A stretch of DNA of 46,353 nucleotides from Priapulus caudatus (Eukaryota; Priapulida; Priapulimorpha; Priapulimorphida; Priapulidae): contig NW_014577370.1 of the NCBI RefSeq assembly GCF_000485595.1, positions 179,151 through 225,503 of the forward strand, given 5' to 3'. A program made the translations under genes and the position numbers. Shown here one piece after another: positions 1 through 10,500 of the stretch. Under the pieces are notes generated by a model. It saw only the letters and a list, made by a program, of their open reading frames with translations. It ran no database searches and was not told the origin of the DNA. Position 1 is the first letter of the stretch, and each line of letters opens with the position of its first letter.

Positions 1-312
1 TTTAGGTATGAGAAGGCGCCGTTCGGAAGAAACAGTATTTCAGAGCACTACAACCGCCGCATGTCAGAATCCCTTCATGGCCTAGACAACATCGTAAGAG
101 TGGTAGATGATTCCCTTGTGTATGGGAAGAATGATGAAGACCACCTGATACATGTCCGAGCGATCCTGGAGCGATGTCGTGAGAGGAACATTAGACTGAA
201 CGAAAAGAAATTTGTATTCAGGAAGCAAGAGATAGAGTTTGCGGGTGTGATCATGAGTAAGAATGGATTTACCATCAGCCCATCGCTGATAGTCACTCAG
301 AGAATTTCCTGA
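1..312 (+). pseudogene. Ty3/Gypsy reverse transcriptase fragment
   Basis: This reads in frame from the first base as the central and C-terminal part of a Ty3/Gypsy reverse transcriptase, which copies element RNA into cDNA. The APFG segment (typically LPFG) lies at residues 6-9. The catalytic box appears as VVDD in the context RVVDDSLVYGK, followed by the DHxxHV and RLNEKKFVF segments typical of Gypsy RTs. The frame breaks at 312, and the expected continuation resumes in another frame at 332. The 5' half of the element lies outside the window. The break may be decay or a sequencing indel. Confidence 0.9.
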
Positions 313-331
313 GCCTAGAAGCATAACAGAC

Positions 332-1250
332 ATGCGATCCTTTCATGGTTTAGCCAACCAAATGTTGCCATACGATCCAGAATTGGCAGGCAAACTGGCC
401 CCCCTGCGACACCTACTCAAAAAATCTGACAAAAATTTTGAGATGTCAGAGGATGAAAAACAGGCATTCCGCGAAGTCAACAACATGCTAGTACAACCTG
501 GTAGGCTTGCATACTACTTGCCTGGTCAGCCCGTCGAGTTATACCGCCGATGCAGCGTGCCGGGCTTTGGAGTTGTCCTGAAACAGAAGCAACGAAACCC
601 AGAATGGAAACCAATCATGGTGGGCAGCCGTAGACTAACTGAACTCGAGAAGACGTACATGCCAATCGAATCCGAGATGAAAGCACTCTCGTGGGCATTA
701 CGAAAGGCGTCTAAGTTCCTTGTTGGATTACCTAGGTTCAAAGTGTACACGGATCACCAACCCCTTGTATCGATGACGAACAATCGACAACTAGACGAAG
801 TCACCAACGCGAGGCTTCGACGTTTGCCTAATGCAAGCACATGAATTTGACATGGAAGTCGAATACATCAAAGGTAAAACCAACTTGATGGCGGATGCAT
901 TTTCTCGGTACCCGACGAAAGAGCCAGACGAAACAGACCTGGAGGAGCGAGAGACACTCCGTACCGTACGAGTAATCCGCACAGCCAGCATGGAGAAAGC
1001 AGATGTTCCTATTCACCTCCAGTCGATCAGAGAAGCCTCTGATCGTGATGAGTACCAAACACTGATGGTAACAATACTTAATAGATTTCCTGACCAGAAG
1101 CGAGACCTGGATGCCTCGATCAGTGAGTACTGGAACGTACGTGAACACCTGTCAATGTCAGATGATGGTTTTATACTGCATGGCGTAAGACTGTTGATCC
1201 CTACCAGTCTTAGAAAACAAGCACTGGTGGACCTTCATTGCTGGTCATAG
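332..1250 (+). pseudogene. Gypsy RNase H and integrase-zinc region
   Basis: Two overlapping frames (332-844 and 831-1,250) continue the same polyprotein. The first holds the RT connection (RSFHGLANQM, LAPLRHLLKK) and the Ty3-type RNase H with its conserved YTDHQPLVSM segment. The usual D-A-S at the first catalytic aspartate reads RCS, so the domain looks inactive or misread. The second frame has the end-of-RNase-H signature (EVEYIKGKTNLMADAFSRYP). It then runs to the start of the H2C2 zinc-binding module of integrase (LRKQALVDLHC) before a stop at 1,250. RNase H would degrade template RNA; H2C2 helps integrase bind DNA. Confidence 0.9.
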
Positions 1251-2113
1251 AACGGGATAGAACCTACAAAGGCTAGAGCAAGGCTCAGTATATTGCCCCC
1301 CGTCGATTGACGCGATTGATAAGAACAGTTCTGTCAGCTATTGTAACCAGTTGTGAGAATGACCATACCTAGCCAGACCAAGGAACACAGATGATGCACC
1401 TGACCTGAAATGCCCAAAGGCGAGCGTTTCCAATTCGTTACGGCGCATGACTTTGCTGAATTGTGATGGTCAGCACATATTCTAAGTAGTCACGGCGACC
1501 TAGGCTATCTTGCTGGTTCATAGTTCGTGAGATCGCGCCAACAGATGCGTAATTCCACCGATTCCACGACAGAAGACTGATATTGTGCTGACACAGCAGT
1601 GCCCTGAAGGTGCTACTAACACTGATTAATGTGCGACCACCATTCCGTCAAGTGTGTCCAGGGACTTTGCTGTATGAGGTGGGGAGTGAGATGGATACCC
1701 GTCAACCCGATTACCGCAGAGTAATGCGTCCGGCAGAAAATGCGGCTAAAGACCGGCAACAGCACCTAACTACGCAGTTGTGTGACGAATGGTGACAGGT
1801 GGATTGTTTTGAAAGTGGACTGCGTGTCTACTATCCATCAAGAATACACCCCACAAGGTACAGAGGGATAGCCTCTGCGGTCCACTATTATGGAACCTGT
1901 AAATGAAGGCTAATTCCCAGCAACAACCAAGAGTGCCCTGTCAAAGACTGGTGTATAACACTAGCTGACTATGATAAGTTTGATATCCAGTGAATCGCCA
2001 GACAAGACTGAGAAATACCGCCCCTGGGTAAACCCTACCTTTTCCTGAAGTGGTAGGTGAATCCTGTCTGTAGTTAACAGAACAGGTGTAAAAGAAGATG
2101 GGATAAATAAGGG
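1251..2113 (+). pseudogene. Decayed Gypsy integrase core
   Basis: No long frame survives. Short pieces in all three frames give the rest of the H2C2 module and an integrase-like core in the expected order: an ARARLSIYWP-like piece near 1,270, a FAEL..QHIL-like piece near 1,450, and RNSTDSTTE near 1,550. An RQPDYRRVMRPAENAAKDRQQHL segment at 1,698-1,765 resembles the region before the pol C-terminus. The density of breaks exceeds that upstream. Position between RNase H and the pol tail is the main support. Confidence 0.65.
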
Positions 2114-2518
2114 GTGGTGCAAGAGCGTAACCTCAAGAATCGGAAGTATGTCATCCGTCTTCCATCAGGCCTACTGACAGTGAGAAATCGAATTATGCTG
2201 AGACGTAGATTCCCTCCAACCACGGTACCAACTGCAGGAACGTCGAAATGGTCACCAATCACTCTAGAGACCAATACCCATGAAGCTACAGAGCCAGAGA
2301 TCTACGAGAAGACAATAACTGCACTGCCACCCATCCAGTCGCCGGTTGAAGTACCATCAACACTTGAAACCCTGACTGACTGTGCAGATGATGATCCTAT
2401 TGTCATGAATGACAACAGTGACAATATAATGAATGTCACGTCAGAAGACTGTCCGGAACCAGTTCGAAGGTCTGGACGTAACAGGAAACCACCTGTACGA
2501 TTTAGTGACTATGTGTAA
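2114..2518 (+). pseudogene. Gypsy pol C-terminal tail
   Basis: An open frame of about 134 codons contains a segment downstream of the integrase core (RNLKNRKYVIRLPSG, RNRIMLRRRF). It then has a low-complexity acidic stretch and the terminal motif RRSGRNRKPPVRFSDYV before the stop. That basic R-R-S-G-R-x-R-K-P-P tail is characteristic of Gypsy pol C-termini. A purine-rich tract and the 3' LTR follow within about 120 bases. An inverted, more broken copy of the same tail lies at 25,900-26,300. Confidence 0.85.
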
Positions 2519-2620
2519 GACCTCCCATAACGGTCGTAATTCAATAGAGTGTACTGATATTCGTTTAGTAACCTACTGTTCAATGTTGCTCGTTATAGTT
2601 ATGCATTCTAGTACAATCTT

Positions 2621-2634
2621 GTAAGGGAGGGAGA
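2621..2634 (+). promoter_or_regulatory. Polypurine tract of the Gypsy element
   Basis: A purine run (aagggagggaga) lies immediately before the TG that opens the LTR. This is where plus-strand DNA synthesis is primed in LTR retrotransposons. A pyrimidine-rich complement is present at the matching place (about 25,766-25,780) in the inverted copy. Confidence 0.7.
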
Positions 2635-2875
2635 TGTAAGATAACTGGAAAACGTTAAAGTAATGTTTATTCTTTGTACGCTCAAGAGGCGGCGCCACTA
2701 GTCGAGAGGACTTATGGCGGGACTATAGCCTGTACACGCTCCTGTAACAGCGTCTGTGTGATTTAAGTTTATTTGAACAATATAATATGTAACAAGCAAG
2801 ACAGTCGTTAGAATCTGTATTCGAATGTCTCAAGAACACGAGATATATAACACTGCTATTGGTTACTACTTTACA
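2635..2875 (+). repeat. 3' LTR of the Gypsy element
   Basis: The sequence starts TGTAAGATAACTGG right after the polypurine tract and ends TACTACTTTACA, giving the TG...CA boundaries of an LTR about 241 bases long. This is short for Gypsy but within range. The same sequence appears inverted at 25,520-25,765. No 5' LTR is in the window. Confidence 0.75.
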
Positions 2876-3085
2876 AATGTTCCTAGAATTGTTCGACATT
2901 CAGACGAAATTGACGAACATTCGACGAACAATGTTCGAGATATCAAACATTTCAGATCTTCAGAAACATTGTTCGGAACAAATGTTCGGTGACTTTTTTC
3001 ACCGCACATTGCCGAACATTTCATGAAACATTGCTAAGATAACGTTTTTGAGCAAAATGTTCGGCAATGTGCGCCGGGCTTTAAG
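2876..3085. repeat. Palindromic AATGTTCG/CGAACATT-rich element
   Basis: About 200 bases carry many copies of AATGTTCG and its complement. They end in a long inverted repeat: cacattgccgaacattt at about 3,004-3,021 pairs with aaatgttcggcaatgtg at about 3,056-3,073. The layout resembles a MITE with subterminal transposase-binding repeats. An inverted copy is at 25,320-25,515. No transposase is present, so the family is not assigned. Confidence 0.6.
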
Positions 3086-3177
3086 GAATCCCAGCATTAG
3101 TGATTGTGTCGATGTGGTGTTTCCATGACAGGCTGGATTCAATATCTACCCCTATGTTTTTTGTACTTCTAGATATT

Positions 3178-3612
3178 TCAAGCACAAGTTTGTCTTTTTA
3201 TTTTACCAACTATCTGATATTTGATGGGCGAACGTTGACGAGTCACCGATAAGACGCTGCACTTTTGTGGGTGGAAATCCATACACCAAGTTTTCTCCAA
3301 TTCAGCAAGCTTGTACAGGTCCTGTTGTAGTATATCACTGTCTGATGTTGTCTTGATTTTGCTATATACTATACAATCATCAGCAAATAATCGTACCTGT
3401 GATGTTAGGTTGTCAGGCAAATCATTGATGAACAAGAAGAATAGTAACGGACCAAGTACTGTTCCTTGTGGGACTCCACAGACAACTGGGACTTTCTCTG
3501 ATGATTCACCCTCAACGACGACCTGCTGAGTGCGGTTGGATAGGAATGACTGTACCCATTTGTGAGTTTGTCCTGTTATTCCATAATGTGCGATTTTGTT
3601 GAGAAGTCGTTG
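3178..3612 (-). pseudogene. LINE reverse transcriptase fragment (CR1/L2/Jockey-like)
   Basis: On the minus strand an uninterrupted frame of about 145 codons gives the palm region of a non-LTR retrotransposon RT. It contains KWVQSFLSNRTQQV, GVPQGTVLGPLLF, FINDLPD, the catalytic FADD box in RLFADDCIVYS, and WCMDFHPQKCSVL. The order and spacing match CR1/L2/Jockey-type LINEs. Both ends are cut off: there is no endonuclease, 5' region or tail. An inverted copy with more breaks is at 24,780-25,215. Confidence 0.9.
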
Positions 3613-3621
3613 GTGAGGAAT

Positions 3622-3680
3622 ACAACTACTAGTACTACTACCACTAGTACGACTACAACTCTATTATTAGTATTACAACT
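3622..3680. repeat. Imperfect (CTA)n trinucleotide tract
   Basis: Runs of actactagtactactacc-type triplets follow the end of the LINE fragment. It may be a degenerate simple-repeat tail or an ordinary microsatellite. Confidence 0.45.
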
Positions 3681-3810
3681 GCCTGTCAGCTGGCAGAACT
3701 GCACTTTGTTTATATGACTTGACCTTTGACATTAGATTACCCATGATGATGGTTTGAAACGCTCCCTCGTAACCTTCAAATAATACTAATAGCTAGTCTT
3801 CCAAGTCCAC

Positions 3811-3898
3811 TGAGGGAATAGCTCTAGTACTGTAGCCCGCGTACAGTTGCCGCAGGCCGCACTGTACGCGGGCTATAGTACTATAGAGCTACTGAGGG
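3811..3898. repeat. Long hairpin with ctatagtactagagct ends
   Basis: A left arm at 3,811-3,847 and a right arm at 3,861-3,898 are nearly perfect reverse complements of about 37 bases, with a 13-base GC-rich loop. The motif ggctatagtactatagagct recurs at 4,699-4,750, 23,457-23,517 and 36,905-36,930, which suggests a family of tiny fold-back elements. Confidence 0.75.
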
Positions 3899-3954
3899 GA
3901 CTACTTTGAAAACAGAGTTGAAGTTGTTGTTATTATGTAATTTACACCTAGAAT

Positions 3955-4560
3955 TTACAATTCGACGTAGATATTCGTCCGAGCATCGGACACCTGTTCG
4001 TATGCGCTATTCGTCCGAGCAGTTGTTGCGCATGCGCTGTTCATGTTGCATGCCGCAGGCGCACTGCACGAGTGCCGTAGATAGGAAGTATAAAGGGGGG
4101 GGTCTTAAATTTTAAATTAAATTTTGAAATCTAGATGCTCTACTAAAATGCTATTTACCCTTTAGATTTTTGATTATTTTATGCCCTTTAGGCTGGGGGC
4201 CCGTAGCGTTTTGCTACGGCAGCCCTATACGGCTGTGACGCCCCTAGCTGCATACATGCGTTGCGTATGTGGTTATATACCATAGATATAGTGTTTGGTA
4301 TATATATACGAAACCGAGCGTATAATAAGAGAACCGAATCAGTTTATAGTTAGCATTAGGGTTAGGGATGGGGTTAGTATTAGGGTTAGGGTTAGAGAGT
4401 CGGCGTGTTTAGGGAGTATAGGCGCCTCCCTCTACTAGCATTATATTTACATTTATGTAATACAACATGAACAGTGCATGCGCAACAACTGCTCGGACGA
4501 ATAGCACATACGAACAGGTGTCCCATGCTCGGACGAATATCCACGTCCTTTACAATTACG
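3955..4560. mobile_element. MITE with ~90-bp inverted ends and internal TTAGGG motifs
   Basis: The left end (about 3,955-4,056) holds two atattcgtccgagca-type repeats and ttgttgcgcatgcgctgttc. It is the reverse complement of the right end (about 4,461-4,560). The interior of about 400 bases is non-coding and contains a small hairpin (cgtagcgttttgctacg) and telomere-like repeats. No transposase is seen, so this is a non-autonomous element. An inverted copy lies at about 23,600-24,400. Confidence 0.7.
4355..4397 (+). repeat. Telomere-like TTAGGG motifs
   Basis: Four TTAGGG hexamers, broken by variants such as GGGATGGGGTTAGTA, lie within 43 bases. TTAGGG is the canonical metazoan telomere unit. 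Here it is interstitial and inside a MITE, and it is degraded in the inverted copy near 23,850. Confidence 0.6.
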
Positions 4561-4696
4561 GCAGGACTATTTGAGTCTATAGTCGCGTTCACACGGTCAT
4601 GGTTTGGCTCGAGCCAAATGGGCTAACTTTGCGTTTTGGGGATAAATTTTTGGTCAGACCAGGTGGAGCATTTCGATAGATTACATCTATGGCAGA

Positions 4697-4752
4697 ATGT
4701 ACTATAACCCTGCGGCAGCGTTCCGCAGGCTATAGTACTAGAGCTACTGCAA
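4697..4752. repeat. Hairpin, second copy of the ctatagtactagagct family
   Basis: gtactataaccctgcgg pairs with ccgcaggctatagtac around a 6-base loop and is followed by tagagctactgc. This is the same terminal motif as the hairpin at 3,811-3,898 with a different core. Confidence 0.6.
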
Positions 4753-4771
4753 GTGCAACCTGTCACCACCT

Positions 4772-5400
4772 GCCCAGGGGCGGATCCAGGGCTGAAGCTA
4801 GACAGTATTTTTCCAGATTTTTAGGGCACATCCCCCAAAAAGGGCACACCACCCCACACCAAGCACATGGCGGGAGGTCTGGGGGGCCTCCCCCAGGAAA
4901 TTTCAAAATTTCAAGGCCCGGGGGGTCACTATATATGCCGGTATTACCCCATGTGCGTTCCAAATTTTGCGGGTTAGGGGGTGGGTGTCTTTTTCAACTT
5001 CTAAACGGGCCCCGCGCGGACGAGCAAATAGCCCCGCCTTTAAAAGCTAATCCCCGCAATAAGCCCTCGGATCGTTCAAGTCAAGCACCGCGCCCCGCCA
5101 TAGGCCCCCTCACCGGCCCCCTCCATTCCCTCCCACTCTTAATGCCCTCAACTTGTCTGCAGACATCGAAATATAGGGGTAGGGTCCCGGTAGACTCTTC
5201 ATTGTGTATTTCATAGGAGTGACTATTTTCACTGTGTATCGCAATAGGGGGTGGTACTCAATGTGTCTGCAATAAGGGTAGGTTTTCCCAGTGCAGTTCG
5301 CACTAGGCCTATTATTTTTTAGTGAGAACGCACATGGGGTATATACCAGCATATATAGTGACGCCCCCCCGCCCCCGGTTTCGACCTGCGGCACAAAAAA
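4772..5400. mobile_element. hAT-like non-autonomous element
   Basis: It begins CAGGGGCGGATCCAGGG, a terminal sequence common to many animal hAT-type elements. Internally, ggtcactatatatgccggtattaccccatgtgcg (4,924-4,957) recurs inverted at about 5,327-5,362. No transposase is present and the right terminus is not clear. Apparent open frames across it are repeat-derived. An inverted copy is at 22,745-23,440. Confidence 0.55.
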
Positions 5401-5507
5401 TGAGCACCATTGAGCACACATTATAGTCAATGCAGCATAGCTAAAAACCAATAATTGCAATTTATTCGCTTCATTGCCTGCTCGCCTTGCTAGCTCAGTC
5501 ACTATAC

Positions 5508-6194
5508 CCCCCCTGCCTACATAACGCCCGGCCCACCAGACCCGAATCCCATGGGCATCCCTCCTGCGATGGACACTCGATCTCTCCCTCCTCCTCCCCT
5601 CAACTCTCATTCCGCCCCGTACGCATCACTCCTCCCCGATTCATAAAAACGTCGCGCTGCGAAGTACGCCGCCATACTTCACACTGCCTTCCTGTAGTCT
5701 CTCCAAATGATCATGTCATTAACTTATAGCCGCCTACCTCCTTCCCTACACTAAAAAGAACCTACTAACTATCGTCAATGGATAACCTTGCGCGGTCCAT
5801 TCCGCTCCCTTTTCCTGCTGAAGCAACATTCGCATTTCGCGGTCGAACCATTCATACTCATCTGACACATTTCTGCCGGCCCATTGTCCATTGCACATGT
5901 GGGCGAGCGGGATCCCCACCATGTCATAGCGTGGAAACTTATGTTATTTATTTCGAATCTTTGTCCCGTCGCGGGAGGCTGTCCAGGGGTCACTGGATAT
6001 GCACTGGAGACTTGGCATATGAATTGCGAGAACAGAAGAATACCATGAAGTTATAGTATCAAAGATTAATGCGTAAATTTATAAAGGCTAAGTCAAAAAG
6101 AAAGGAAGACTTAGTAAACACAGCCCACGAAAGATGAAAACAAGATTTCACATGATCCAGAGGTTGGCGTGATCACTTAACAAGCAAGCAGAGC
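5508..6194. other. Unassigned sequence between arm a and the core
   Basis: About 690 bases, C-rich at first, with no convincing coding frame, RNA gene or repeat. It has no counterpart in the second core copy, where arm e abuts the MITE directly. Confidence 0.4.
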
Positions 6195-6480
6195 GCGGAA
6201 GCCAAATTTTTTGTCCACCAAAACAACACAACCCGCCCGAGCGCGTACCCCTACCACATCATAGCAAAGTACATAGTCTCCAGTGCTGACTAGCGGCGAG
6301 TCAAGGCTGGCCTGCACGAGTAGCAAGCATTCGGATAGCATATCAACAGGAATAATAACACTGTGCACCTATCAAATAGAAAATCGCAACACTCATAAGA
6401 CTCCGTTGGTAGGAGAGGTGGTCGATAGTTACTATAGATGAGAGGCGAAGCGGCTATTGAACTTCTGTGCAAGCACTAAG
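6195..6480. mobile_element. Partial copy of the 36,532-36,776 MITE and adjacent sequence
   Basis: tttttgtccaccaaaacaac, caacccgccc, atacatagt..cc and gctgactagc follow in the same order and strand as at 36,705-36,780. Sequence matching aaatcgcaacact (36,831) also follows. Only the right inverted end is present. The match marks the left end of the core shared by the two contigs. Confidence 0.6.
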
Positions 6481-7599
6481 GAGGCAGCTTCTTACACTCG
6501 TTCTCTAAGCTTGCCTCCCTGCGCCGTCCCACTATTCACTAGCAGTCATGCATGCCCCTAAATTGCTCCCGTCTCCTTCCCATTACCCTCACCCAACTTA
6601 CTTCGCTCGCCAGCGAATGCATTCCCACTACTCCTATCTCTATTTACTTCCTTTCTTCTCCATATTCCAAATCTATGCTGCTACTATTCTGTTATCTTCA
6701 CCGTGACCCCCACGTAACCGCCGCCGAGTTTGCCTCTGCAAAACTCGTAAAAGGTTTAATTTCCTGCAAGGTCCTGGCAATCATAAATTTCAGTCATAAA
6801 GAAAATCGACAGACACAACATACAAATTAAAATAGAATGAACTAAGCCAGAATACATTCTTCTCGCACTTCCAAGCATGTCGATATTGATGACTTATTAA
6901 TTTATTAGCAGAAATAAAAGTTATTTAGAATCTGTGGCACAATATTATGAGTAATAAAAAGATAAATGACCTCTAGATTATTTACACACAATACCGGCAT
7001 ACGTAAGCCAGTGTACGCGCCGCAAGAGCACGGCGTAGCCAAAACAGATGCCGCTGTTCTTGCACTCGTCACGCCAGCACCTTCGTTATTGCACCCACGC
7101 GTATACAAAAAAGGGCTAGCAATAACAAATACATAAAATAGTGATAAAAAAAAAGGATACTTGTGAGATAGCGCGCCTTTTTTAAATACACTTAATTTCA
7201 TATTAAGAACACTGGATATAAAATCCATCTAAATACCTATATTTATTGAGAACTCTATATATCACCAATCAAACTGTATACGACCAAATAGTATTAATTC
7301 TGACATTATCTTCCTAAAAGTAATTAGCAACTACTGTGTTCGTTTTACACAGACAATTCGCGCGTTCGCTCGCGCCGTTTATGAAAGACTTGGCGATAAG
7401 TGGCCGTCGCGCGTTCACGGCTGCGCCACGCGGCGTAAGGTAGTATGGAGGAAAGAATACAGATACACAGGGCAAGCGAAGGTCGTCTGAGGAAATTAAT
7501 CGCGGTATAGATGCCCGCAATCGAATGATACCGCGTCCGGCTTCTTATAAAAATCGGCGTGGAGCACCCACACGAAACGGTGATCGTGTTAGGCAAGAC
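6481..7599. other. Non-coding core sequence, matches 36,940-37,470
   Basis: No gene is visible. Ordered short matches to the second core include taatttcctgcaag near 6,758 (against 37,020) and ttcctaaaagt near 7,311 (against 37,321). It is AT-rich from 6,740 to 7,320. Confidence 0.45.
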
Positions 7600-10500
7600 G
7601 TACCTCCAACGCAATCTCTATCTTCACCCTCCTCTCCGTCTCTCCACGCTCCCGCTCGTCTCCCTTCTCCTCCCTTGCACTCTTCCCTTCGCACTCACTT
7701 CAAACCAGCTATTCTCACCCCGCCCTTCGCTCTTCTTGCACCCAAGCGGCCCAAAGCCTTTTTCGCCTGCCTACTCCCTCCCCCACTCTCCGCTGCCTGG
7801 CGCCCGCGCGTCCTATCTCCAAGCTCCCACGCTTGCACTCCCAGTCCACTGCTTTCTCGCGCACCATCGTCTCGTCTCTCTTCTCCATTCTCCTGCGCCA
7901 GCCTCGCTAACACGCTGTTCACGCACCCCTCACCCCCTCTGCACTCGCTGCTGCTGCTGCTCGCTGCTGCTTACTGCTACGCTGCTGCGCACTTCAGCCT
8001 ACGCGCCTGGCTCACGCTTATCTCCTTCTACGCTTCCCGCCGCCTCTGCCTCCTTCAAACGCGCTACTGCTGCTGCTGCTGCTGCGACCGCTACTGCCTC
8101 GCGCTGCTCATCTAGCTGCTCGGCTGCTGCTGCCCATCGAATCCCGCTATGCGGCTCGCCTCTTATCTGCTCCACTCCGGCCCTTCTCGCTCTGCTTCAA
8201 CCGTTCCCATAGCGCCTCCTTCCTCACCCTAACCTTCTTCGCGCTAACCCGACCCTCTCGCTCTAGCTCTCTCTTCGTTCTACAACGCTTCCTCATTCGT
8301 CTGCGCTCCGCTCGGCACTCACTCTCACTCGTATGCCCCATGCCATCTCTCTCAGTCCTCCTTGATCATGCGCTCTTCTGTCCCGCTCACATCTTTTCTG
8401 CTATCCACTCAGCGAGCGCGCTCGTCCCCTTCTCCCAATCGAGCTCTTCATCCCCCCCGCTCGCTGCGAGCTCTGCTGCACACTCAGTCCTCACTCCATG
8501 TCTCACTCGGCTACGCTGCGTCTCTCTCGTCTCTGTCCTTCCCCCAGATCTTCCCTCTCCTCGGCTCTCTCTCCATCCAATCTCCTGCCAGCCGCTATCT
8601 CACGCGCGCTCGTCTTACCTGCCTCACAGCGCTCCGGGCATACCTCCGCTACAACGTCTCCCTTCGGCTCACTTCCCCGCCACTGCTCTCGACCTCCTAT
8701 CTCCGCTCTTTTCAGCAGGCGGCTATCTGCGAAGTACCTGCTCTCGCCACCTTCACTGGGTCCTCGGCCTCTTCTCGCTCTCCTACCCCTGCTCACCAAC
8801 GGTTCGCTTGTACCGCTTTGCCCGGCTACCTTATCCTGACCTGTTCACTGCCTAAATACGCGCATCCTCCGCTCACTTGCTCCACCCTAGCTCGACTCTT
8901 CCCCTTTGCATCCACAGTCTCCGCTACACCAGTGCGTCTTGCCTTCCGTCTACCGCTGGCGCGCGCGTCCTACTCGCTACTCTCTCACGCTCAGCATTCT
9001 CCGCTGCTTCCTTGCGCTCACACGCTACCTGCTACTCTTGCGCGCCTTGTCTCTCTCCTTGGCCAGCCTTGCTGCTCAGCTGCACCTGAGCCTTCTCACT
9101 CCCTTTCCTGCTTCCAAGCTCAACTCGCTCGCTCGCTCTACTGCATGCTGCTACTAACTGCTGCCGGCTCGCTTGGCTGCTCACTGCTACTGCGCTTGCT
9201 GCTCCGCTGCATCTGCTGCTCAGTGCTGCTCACTGCACGCTATGCTGCTGGCTTACTGCTGCGGCTTACCGCTGCTGCTGTCTAAACCTGCTGCTTGTGC
9301 TTCGCTACTCTCGGATCATCTCGCTCGCTATACTACATCTTGCTGCCTTCTCTCTCTGCGTCGTCCTCATTGCTAGCCTCTCCGCCCTGACTGCTTTTCT
9401 CGCCCTGTCAATCCTCCCCCCCGCCATCACTACTACTCTCATCCCAGACACCCGCCCACACTCCTGCCTTCTCCCCCCCTTTTATCCCCTTCTCCCCTCT
9501 CCGCCCTACTCTCACCCTCCCCACTCCGCCCTCCACTCACCTCACCTCTCCCTTCGCCCCCACACACCATCCACTCACTCACTTCCTGCCTATCTCGGCT
9601 CTCTTCTCTTCTCTCTCTACCCACCAGTCTTCCTCTCCTCCCTTCCTTCTCGTTTCTCTCACCTCTCCTCCTTGCCTTTCTCCTCCTCTCCTCTGGCCCT
9701 TCCCGTCGGTCTCCAACCTCGAACCCTTCTCTAGCCATACAACTACAATAATCTTGCCACCCCCCTGTTTCCTCCCCTATCCATTTCCACGCAACCAAGC
9801 TTCTCCCCTCCTCCTTCTCTGCACCACCTTCCCTAGCTTCTTCCCTCTTCTTACTCCCACAACGCAATCACTCCACACTACACCGTTCTCCTCCATTCCC
9901 TCTCTCCTCCATCTTCTCCCCCATCCGCTCCTCCTTCCACCAACACTAGTTCGGTCGTCCTTCTCCCCCTCCCTCCGTCCCACCAGCTTCTCCCTCTCCT
10001 CCTTCCTCCACCACTCCTCTCCCATCCCTTCCGACCAGCGTCCTTCTCCACACTCCTCCTTCTCCCGCCTACCTTCTCATCACCAGCTTCTCCTCTCCTT
10101 CTCCACCACCTTCTCCCTTCTCCCCTTCCTCCTTCCCACCACTTCTCTCCCTCTTTCAGCAACCTCTCGCCTTCTCCCCTCCTCTCCACCCAGCCTCCTC
10201 GCCCCCTTCTTATACCCTCCTTCTCCCACCTCCTCCTTCCCACCAGGCCCCTCTCCCCCCTCACTCTTCCTCCCTCGTCTCATCTCCATCCTCTCCTCCA
10301 TCGCCCACTTTCTACCGCTGATCTCCCTTACTTCTGCACTCCACGCCGCACCTCCCCCTTCGCCCCCCTCTCCCTCCCTCCACCTCCCGACTCCCTCCAC
10401 CCTCCCTCGGCTCATCTTCCCTGCCCCATCCTCCCCACCCCCTCCTCTTCTCTCCCACGGCCCCACCTCCTCCTGCCCTCCCTCTCCCACACCCTTACTA

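Larger units (their letters stand above)
2086..5507. repeat. Inverted-repeat arm a (partner 22,630-26,328)
   Basis: This 3.4 kb block recurs in reverse complement at 22,630-26,328 in the same order: pol tail, LTR, AATGTTCG palindrome, LINE fragment, hairpin, MITE, hairpin and hAT-like element. Matches seen directly include cacattgccgaacatttt, ggctactgac near 2,170 against 26,230, and ctcaagaatcgga near 2,132 against 26,268. Differences are mostly small indels. The match runs to the last base before the N gap, so the arm may extend beyond it. Confidence 0.9.

Noticed and set aside
4689-5610. Overlapping 175- and 166-codon frames on opposite strands
   Set aside because: They lie across the hAT-like non-autonomous element and its flank, are mutually overlapping, lack family motifs and are not kept in the inverted copy.
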